From NCBI GenBank assembly GCA_964550635.1, contig CAZJZV010000002.1, forward strand, positions 1 through 64,000: a stretch of DNA of 64,000 nt. The letters are read 5' to 3'. Within the stretch, counting starts at the first letter, position 1, and each line of letters opens with the position of its first letter. Below are positions 59,332 through 64,000 of the stretch, one piece after another. Source of the stretch: RGIG4097 sp964550635. Its GTDB lineage: Bacteria; Bacillota; Clostridia; Christensenellales; CAG-917. Under the pieces are notes generated by a model. It saw nothing but the letters and a program-made list of their open reading frames with translations. It was not told the origin of the DNA and made no database searches. The translations under genes and the position numbers were made by a program.

Positions 59332-59916
59332 TTATTTTTTGGCGTCGAGGGGACGGATGATTTTGGCGGGGACGCCGGCAACGAGGGTTCTCGGGGGGAC
59401 GTCTTTGTTGACTACCGCACCGGCGGCGACGACTGCACCGTCACCGATTGTTACGCCGGGGAGAATGGAGACGTTCGCACAGAGCCAAACGTCGTTGCCG
59501 ATTTTGACGTCCTTGTTGAATTGAAGTCCGCCCGCTCTTTCTTCGGGGATAGTGGGGTGGGATGCGGTGATGATTGTGACGTTCGGACCGAACATACAAC
59601 CGTTGCCGATATAGATTTCGCCGTCGTCTACGAGAGTGAGATTGAAGTTGGCGTAGAAGTCGTTGCCGACGTGGACGTGTCTACCGCCGAAATTTGCGTG
59701 GAAGGGCGGTTCGACGTAGACGTTTTTGCCGCATTCCGCGAAAATTTTTTTGAGAAGGTGCATTCTATAAGACGGGAAAAAGCCCGAAGTGCGATTGTAG
59801 CGTTTGACGGTGGTTTTGTAAAGTTCCTGTTTTGCCATGATATGAATATCGCTCGCATCGTAGACCTCGCCTGCTTTCATACGTTGGAGATTGAGTTCGC
59901 GTTCTTGTTTGGTCAT
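59332..59916 (-). CDS. maa: Sugar O-acetyltransferase (maltose/galactoside acetyltransferase family)
   Basis: Acetyl-CoA-dependent transferase that acetylates sugars, trimeric, with a left-handed beta-helix. 194 aa. The N-terminal Mac domain (ERELNLQRMKAGEVYDASD) is followed by hexapeptide repeats (VHVGNDFYANFNLTLVDDGEIYIGN) with the active-site His in ITASHPTIPEER. The C-terminal GNDVWLCANVSILPGVTIGD to AGVPAKIIRPL segment is typical. AGAGGTG lies upstream of ATG 59916. The exact sugar is unknown. Confidence 0.93.
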   Translation of the reverse strand: MTKQERELNLQRMKAGEVYDASDIHIMAKQELYKTTVKRYNRTSGFFPSYRMHLLKKIFAECGKNVYVEPPFHANFGGRHVHVGNDFYANFNLTLVDDGEIYIGNGCMFGPNVTIITASHPTIPEERAGGLQFNKDVKIGNDVWLCANVSILPGVTIGDGAVVAAGAVVNKDVPPRTLVAGVPAKIIRPLDAKK

Positions 59917-59956
59917 GGTGCACCTCTATGATTAGATTGCGGATAACCGCGAGATT

Positions 59957-59984
59957 ATTATAGCATAGTTCGGGCAAAAATCAA
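59957..59984 (-). promoter_or_regulatory. Promoter of the acetyltransferase gene
   Basis: Minus strand TTGATT (59984-59979), 16-nt spacer, TATAAT (59962-59957). The leader has a small GCGG-TTAT-CCGC hairpin. Confidence 0.65.
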
Positions 59985-60020
59985 TATTGAATTAAAACGC
60001 GCGGGCACGTGAGAATTATC

Positions 60021-60050
60021 TTGACATTTTTTGCATATATATGATATGCT
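60021..60050 (+). promoter_or_regulatory. Promoter of the riboswitch and P2A ATPase gene
   Basis: TTGACA (60021-60026), 18-nt spacer, TATGCT (60045-60050). The start site falls just before the aptamer. Confidence 0.6.
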
Positions 60051-60060
60051 AACGACATAT

Positions 60061-60146
60061 TGAGGGAGTAATTCCGCTAGTTTTATGCGAGGCATACCCG
60101 TCAGTACGGCCGTATGGTCCGGGGTGCTTATAGAGAATGAGACTCA
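60061..60146 (+). promoter_or_regulatory. yybP-ykoY-type (manganese) riboswitch aptamer
   Basis: P1 pairs TGAG (60061-60064) with CTCA (60143-60146). The 5' strand continues GGGAGTA, the conserved loop of this class. Then follow a TCCGC/GCGA-type stem, CATACC/GGTATG-like pairing around CCCGTCAGTACGG (GCATACCCG ... CGTATGG), and TGAGAC at the 3' side. The aptamer lies directly upstream of a P-type ATPase gene, a common partner of this Mn2+-sensing class. Confidence 0.75.
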
Positions 60147-60184
60147 TGTGCAATCAAAGGCGAAGCGCATGGGTTTTTATTTTA
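60143..60184 (+). terminator. Riboswitch-controlled terminator
   Basis: CTCATGTGC (60143-60151) pairs with GCGCATGGG (60165-60173) over 9 bp including GU pairs, followed by TTTTTATTTTAT. Its 5' arm reuses the CTCA of P1, so aptamer and terminator exclude each other: ligand binding should allow readthrough. Confidence 0.75.
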
Positions 60185-60222
60185 TCCTTGCGATTTTGCC
60201 GAAGCCAAAAGGAGTAATTATT

Positions 60223-62922
60223 ATGGAACAAGCGTACAAACGTCCCTCGGAGGAAGTTTTGGAGTCTTTGTCTACCTCGTCTGACGGACTGTCCGACGAA
60301 GAGGCAAAAAAGCGGTTGGAGCAGTACGGTCCTAACAAACTGAAAGAAGCCAAAAAACCTAATATTTTTCAACGATTTTTAGCGCAACTCAAGGATCCTA
60401 TGCTCATCATTTTGCTTGTCGCGGCAGGCGTGAGTGCAATCACCGGCGTGGTGTCGGGCGAAAGCGAATGGGCGGAAGTCATCATCATACTTGCGGTTGT
60501 GCTTCTCAACGCGATTTTGGGCGTATTTCAAGAGAGCAAGGCGGAGGCGGCGATTGAGGCGTTGCAGACGATGACCGCCGCAACTTGCAAGGTTTTGAGA
60601 AACGGAAAGTTGTCCGTGTTACACTCTGACGAGATAGTCCCCGGGGACGTGGTGGTGCTTGAAGCGGGCGATTCGGTGCCTGCGGACGGTCGTATCATCG
60701 AAAACGCATCCCTGAAGATAGAAGAAGCGGCACTCACAGGCGAATCCGTCCCTGTGAATAAGGTGCTTGACGCGTTGGGACTCGTGGACAGTGCGGAAGA
60801 TATACCCCTTGGCGACAGAAAAAATATGTGCTATATGGGCTCGACCGTGGTGTACGGCAGGGGAAAGGCGGTCATTACCGGAACCGGAATGAACACCGAA
60901 ATGGGCAAAATCGCGGGTGCGTTGTCGGCGACTGCGGAAGAGCAAACGCCCTTGCAGAAGAAGTTGGACGAACTCGGCAAACTTCTCTCGAAAATCGTGC
61001 TCGGCATTTGCGTATTCATATTCCTTTTCAATCTTTTGATGGCAAGGAGCGAACTCACGGTTGAAGGACACGCGTTGTCCGTCGTGTTGAAGACCTTTAT
61101 GGTTGCGGTATCTCTTGCGGTTGCGGCGATACCCGAAGGACTTGCGACAGTCGTCACCGTCGTGTTGTCTATAGGCGTGACGAAGATGTCGAAGCGAAAC
61201 GCGGTCATACGCAGATTGACGGCGGTCGAAACGCTCGGTTGTACGCAGGTAATTTGCTCGGACAAAACAGGCACACTCACCCAAAACAAAATGACGGTCG
61301 TGGAGTGTAAGGGAGACGAAAAAGCGGTTGCGACCGCTATGGCTCTCTGCTCGGATGCAATTCTCAATGACGAAAATCAAGCGGAAGGGGAGCCTACGGA
61401 ATGTGCGCTCGTGAACTTCGCTTATTCGGTCGGACTGAAAAAGCAGGATATGGAAAGTGCGACTCCGCGTGTTGACGAAGCGCCGTTCGATTCGGGACGT
61501 AAGATGATGTCTACGGTGCACGCAAAGGACGGAGCGTACGTGCAATATACGAAGGGCGGACCCGACGTCGTGTTGTCGAGATGCGCATACTACGACGAGG
61601 ACGGCATAGTCAAACCCATGACCGACGAAAAGCGCGCGGAAATCATGGAATGGAACAAGGAAATGGCGGACAAAGCACTTCGCGTGCTTGCGGTAGCGCG
61701 TAGGGATTGGGCGGAAAAACCCGAAGACAACACCCCTGAATATCTCGAAAACGACTTGATATTCCTTGGCTTGACGGGCATGATAGACCCCATCCGTCCC
61801 GAAGTTAAGGCGGCAATCGAAGAGTGTCGAAACGCAGGCATTAGAGCGGTTATGATCACCGGTGACCACAAGGACACGGCGGTTGCGATAGCGAAAGAAC
61901 TCGGAATCATCACGGACGAGAGCGAAGCGATCACAGGCGCGGAACTCGAAAGCATATCCGACGAAGATTTGCCCGAATACGTCAAGAAATACGGCGTGTA
62001 CGCAAGAGTGCAACCCGAACATAAAACCCGAATCGTCAATGCGTGGAAATCCCTTGGTGCAATCACTGCAATGACGGGGGACGGCGTGAACGACGCACCG
62101 TCCATAAAGTCCGCGGATATAGGCGTAGGCATGGGAATAACGGGCACGGACGTTACGAAAAACGTGGCGGATATGGTGCTTGCGGACGACAACTTCGCGA
62201 CTATCGTTTCGGCGGTAGGGGAAGGGCGACGCATATACGACAACATAAGAAAAGCGATACAATTCTTGCTTGCGTCGAATTTGAGCGAAGTGCTCGGCGT
62301 ATTCTGCGCAACGCTGATGGGATTCACCCTATTGAACCCCGTACACCTGTTGTTCATCAACTTGGTCACCGACTGTTTCCCCGCACTCGCGCTTGGCATG
62401 GAAGAGGCGGAACCCGACACGATGAACAGACCTCCGCGCAACTCGAAAGACGGCATATTTGCGGGCGGACTATTCGTGGATATAGCCTATCAAGGCATAC
62501 TGGTCACGGCACTCACGATAATATCTTATATTATCGGCAACTCGTTCGAAGTGGGGCATTTCGCTCTTCCGCAAGGTGTGTCCGAGCACGGAATGACTAT
62601 GGCGTTTTTGACGATGAGTATGTGCGAGATATTCCACTCGTTCAACCTGCGCTCCCAACGCAAATCCATATTCACGTTGAAATCGCAAAACAAAGTGTTG
62701 TGGATAGCGATGGCAGGCTCGTTGTTGTTGACGACTGCGATACTCGAAATACCTTTCATTGCAAACGCATTCGGATTTACCCCTGTGGGCATAAAGGAAT
62801 ATGCGATAGCACTTGCGCTTGCGGTGGTGGTGATACCCGTGGTGGAAATTGTCAAAATTTGTCAAAGAGCGTACGCAAAAAGGCGGGTGAAAAAAACGGA
62901 GGAAATGCCACAAGAAAACTGA
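60223..62922 (+). CDS. P2A-type cation-translocating ATPase (calcium/manganese)
   Basis: SERCA/PMR1-like pump, 899 aa from ATG 60223 (AAAAGGAG upstream). N-terminal cation-ATPase domain (SSDGLSDEEAKKRLEQYGPNKL), actuator ALTGESVPV, helix 4 AAIPEGLATVVT, and phosphorylation site CSDKTGTLTQNKMT. Hinge MTGDGVNDAPSIKSADIGVGMG and helix 6 LFINLVTDCFPALALGMEEAE follow. Helices 4-6 carry the site II-type residues of Ca2+/Mn2+ pumps. The upstream yybP-ykoY-type riboswitch argues for manganese export as a physiological role, although members are usually annotated as calcium pumps. Confidence 0.93.
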   Translation: MEQAYKRPSEEVLESLSTSSDGLSDEEAKKRLEQYGPNKLKEAKKPNIFQRFLAQLKDPMLIILLVAAGVSAITGVVSGESEWAEVIIILAVVLLNAILGVFQESKAEAAIEALQTMTAATCKVLRNGKLSVLHSDEIVPGDVVVLEAGDSVPADGRIIENASLKIEEAALTGESVPVNKVLDALGLVDSAEDIPLGDRKNMCYMGSTVVYGRGKAVITGTGMNTEMGKIAGALSATAEEQTPLQKKLDELGKLLSKIVLGICVFIFLFNLLMARSELTVEGHALSVVLKTFMVAVSLAVAAIPEGLATVVTVVLSIGVTKMSKRNAVIRRLTAVETLGCTQVICSDKTGTLTQNKMTVVECKGDEKAVATAMALCSDAILNDENQAEGEPTECALVNFAYSVGLKKQDMESATPRVDEAPFDSGRKMMSTVHAKDGAYVQYTKGGPDVVLSRCAYYDEDGIVKPMTDEKRAEIMEWNKEMADKALRVLAVARRDWAEKPEDNTPEYLENDLIFLGLTGMIDPIRPEVKAAIEECRNAGIRAVMITGDHKDTAVAIAKELGIITDESEAITGAELESISDEDLPEYVKKYGVYARVQPEHKTRIVNAWKSLGAITAMTGDGVNDAPSIKSADIGVGMGITGTDVTKNVADMVLADDNFATIVSAVGEGRRIYDNIRKAIQFLLASNLSEVLGVFCATLMGFTLLNPVHLLFINLVTDCFPALALGMEEAEPDTMNRPPRNSKDGIFAGGLFVDIAYQGILVTALTIISYIIGNSFEVGHFALPQGVSEHGMTMAFLTMSMCEIFHSFNLRSQRKSIFTLKSQNKVLWIAMAGSLLLTTAILEIPFIANAFGFTPVGIKEYAIALALAVVVIPVVEIVKICQRAYAKRRVKKTEEMPQEN

Positions 62923-62941
62923 ACTTAAAAGAAAAAAAGAG

Positions 62942-62968
62942 AAGAGCGACTGCGGTCGCTCTTTTTTA
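62942..62968 (+). terminator. Terminator of the P2A ATPase gene
   Basis: AGAGCGACTG/CGGTCGCTCT-type hairpin followed by TTTTT. Confidence 0.85.
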
Positions 62969-62980
62969 GTAAAAGCGGTT

Positions 62981-63259
62981 AGAATGTCGAAAACAAGCGA
63001 ATAATGACGATAAAAGAAGAATGATGACGATAAAAGAATTATAATGATAAAAGAGCAAAAATAAAGTCGAAAAGACACTAACAATGACGAAATCACACCG
63101 ATAAAGTCAAAAATGCACTAACAATGGAAAAAGTGCAAGAATGACAGCGAAAAAACAAGGATAGTGTCGAAAGAATACGGATAAAGTCGATAATGCAAGA
63201 ATTATGACGAAAGCAGGCGGATAGTGTCGAAACGTGCGGATAGAATGTCGAAAAATCAC
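62981..63259. repeat. Array of 20-bp degenerate direct repeats
   Basis: Thirteen contiguous units start every 20 bp from 62981 to 63221; a fourteenth (63240-63259) is shifted by 1 bp. Consensus of the first half is ATAATG(A/T)CGAAA; the second half is A/G-rich and variable. Best units are 63061, 63161, 63181 and 63221. The period is not a multiple of three, so it is not a coding repeat. The remaining gap to 63489 holds only the TetR promoter. Confidence 0.8.
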
Positions 63260-63413
63260 GAACGGTGGCGGTTTGTGTCGGTGGGTTTGACGATAGGGTA
63301 GGCATTCGGACGGTCGGCGGTAATCTTGTTTAGGGCGCAGACTAGCGGTCGATTGATTTGTATATTGAAAGAATAGTGGACAAAATAAACTGTATATTTA
63401 TATATAATTATTC

Positions 63414-63442
63414 TTGCGCTTGAAAAGGGTTGGTGCTATAAT
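63414..63442 (+). promoter_or_regulatory. Promoter of the TetR-type gene
   Basis: TTGCGC (63414-63419), 17-nt spacer, TATAAT (63437-63442). Confidence 0.65.
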
Positions 63443-63456
63443 TGATTAAACAATCA
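63443..63456. promoter_or_regulatory. Candidate TetR operator
   Basis: TGATT-N4-AATCA inverted repeat directly after the -10 box, over the predicted start site. Autorepression is inferred. Confidence 0.4.
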
Positions 63457-63489
63457 TTTTAATACTATAGACTAAGGCGGAATAACTGA

Positions 63490-64000
63490 ATGATTAGTGA
63501 ACAAAAACGTCAAAAAAAGAAAGAAGAAATCATGGATAAGTGTTTCGATTGCTATGCGGAGCACGGTCTTGGCAACGTCGGAATTAAGGCACTCGGCAAG
63601 GCATGCGGAATAGCGTCGGGCAGTTTGTACACCTATTTCGACGACCTTGACGATCTTATCGTGCAATCCACTGCGTACGTCATGAGCAAAGTCGAGGACG
63701 ACTTCATGTCCATTGCGCCTAGGTCGGCGGACGAAGTCGCGAAGTTCATCGACGAAGTGCCATATTGGACGGCGCAAAAGCACGGAAAGAAGTATAGGCT
63801 TATGTATCAAGTCTACACCAATCCCAAATACATAGAAGAAGGCAAGAAGTTTTTTGACGGAGTCAACGAGCGTTACACCGAATATGCGAAGGAACTCGAA
63901 CCCAAAATCGGGATTTCGCATACGATGATTACGCCGTTGATTTTCATTTTAATACGCGCGTGCGTGCACTACGCAATGTTCGATGACGAGTATTATCTCA
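63490..64000 (+). CDS. TetR/AcrR family regulator (3' end outside window)
   Basis: The first 170 residues are present; the frame is open to the window end. Residues about 8-52 form the TetR helix-turn-helix (GNVGIKALGKACGIASGSLYTYFDDLDDLI). The ligand domain follows, with YWTAQKHGKKYRLMYQVYTNPKYIEEG. AAGGCGG lies upstream of ATG 63490. The ligand and target are unknown; the target is likely next to it, beyond the window, or itself. Confidence 0.88.
   Translation, partial: MISEQKRQKKKEEIMDKCFDCYAEHGLGNVGIKALGKACGIASGSLYTYFDDLDDLIVQSTAYVMSKVEDDFMSIAPRSADEVAKFIDEVPYWTAQKHGKKYRLMYQVYTNPKYIEEGKKFFDGVNERYTEYAKELEPKIGISHTMITPLIFILIRACVHYAMFDDEYYL

Noticed and set aside
62981..63259. CRISPR array
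   Set aside because: The 20-bp units are contiguous and degenerate, with no alternation of fixed repeats and unique spacers.

Overview
The window looks like a chromosomal contig, probably metagenome-assembled because it has one run of 19 Ns, from a Gram-positive anaerobe of the Clostridia (Bacillota). The evidence is a CIRCE-controlled groES-groEL operon, AddAB rather than RecBCD, Firmicutes-type GalT, pyruvate phosphate dikinase, a single-chain Fe-S L-serine dehydratase, a DivIVA-like protein, several lipoproteins with Lgt, and clear TTGACA/TATAAT promoters. Assignment below class (for example Christensenellales-like) is inference. No phage, IS transposase, CRISPR array or rRNA was found.

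Layout. 1-5554: polyamine operon on the minus strand (XRE-cupin regulator, potA, potB, potC, potD) with a strong promoter and paired operator-like repeats. 5589-8467: a lipoprotein and proS. 8776-10773: groES-groEL under CIRCE. 10893-13135: dCMP deaminase, a repeat-rich non-coding block, and a Fic protein. 13284-16571: a SPOR-like membrane protein, then dnaX-ybaB-recR. 16774-22928: divergent galT and galK-lgt-pncB, then a DivIVA-like gene. 23121-32749: lipoprotein, addB-addA, and an acidic membrane protein. 32940-40260: corA divergent from ppdK, then sdaA, then typA. 40531-45656: GPH-type sugar transporter, CtpE-like P-type ATPase, lipoprotein. 46204-49746: HU, then an operon of a HemL-like aminotransferase and a double aldolase. 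49862-55875: xpt followed by a BMP/Nup-type nucleoside ABC importer, a purine salvage unit. 56055-58592: flavoprotein divergent from M18 aminopeptidase. 58660-59150: tRNA-Ser(CGA) with a 180-bp tandem repeat that copies its 3' end. 59332-64000: sugar O-acetyltransferase, a P2A ATPase under a yybP-ykoY-type riboswitch, an array of 20-bp repeats, and a TetR gene cut by the window end.

The most unusual content is non-coding. (i) Four copies of a multi-hairpin element, each fused to the terminator of the gene it follows and always in the same orientation to that gene. (ii) A second dispersed repeat of about 240 bp. (iii) The 180-bp tRNA-anchored tandem repeat. (iv) Thirteen contiguous 20-bp degenerate direct repeats (62981-63240). 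(v) Several genes whose -10 box lies only 5-9 nt before the ATG, implying leaderless mRNAs. Among proteins, a tandem class II aldolase with a metal-ligand-free N-terminal copy stands out, encoded next to an enlarged class III aminotransferase.
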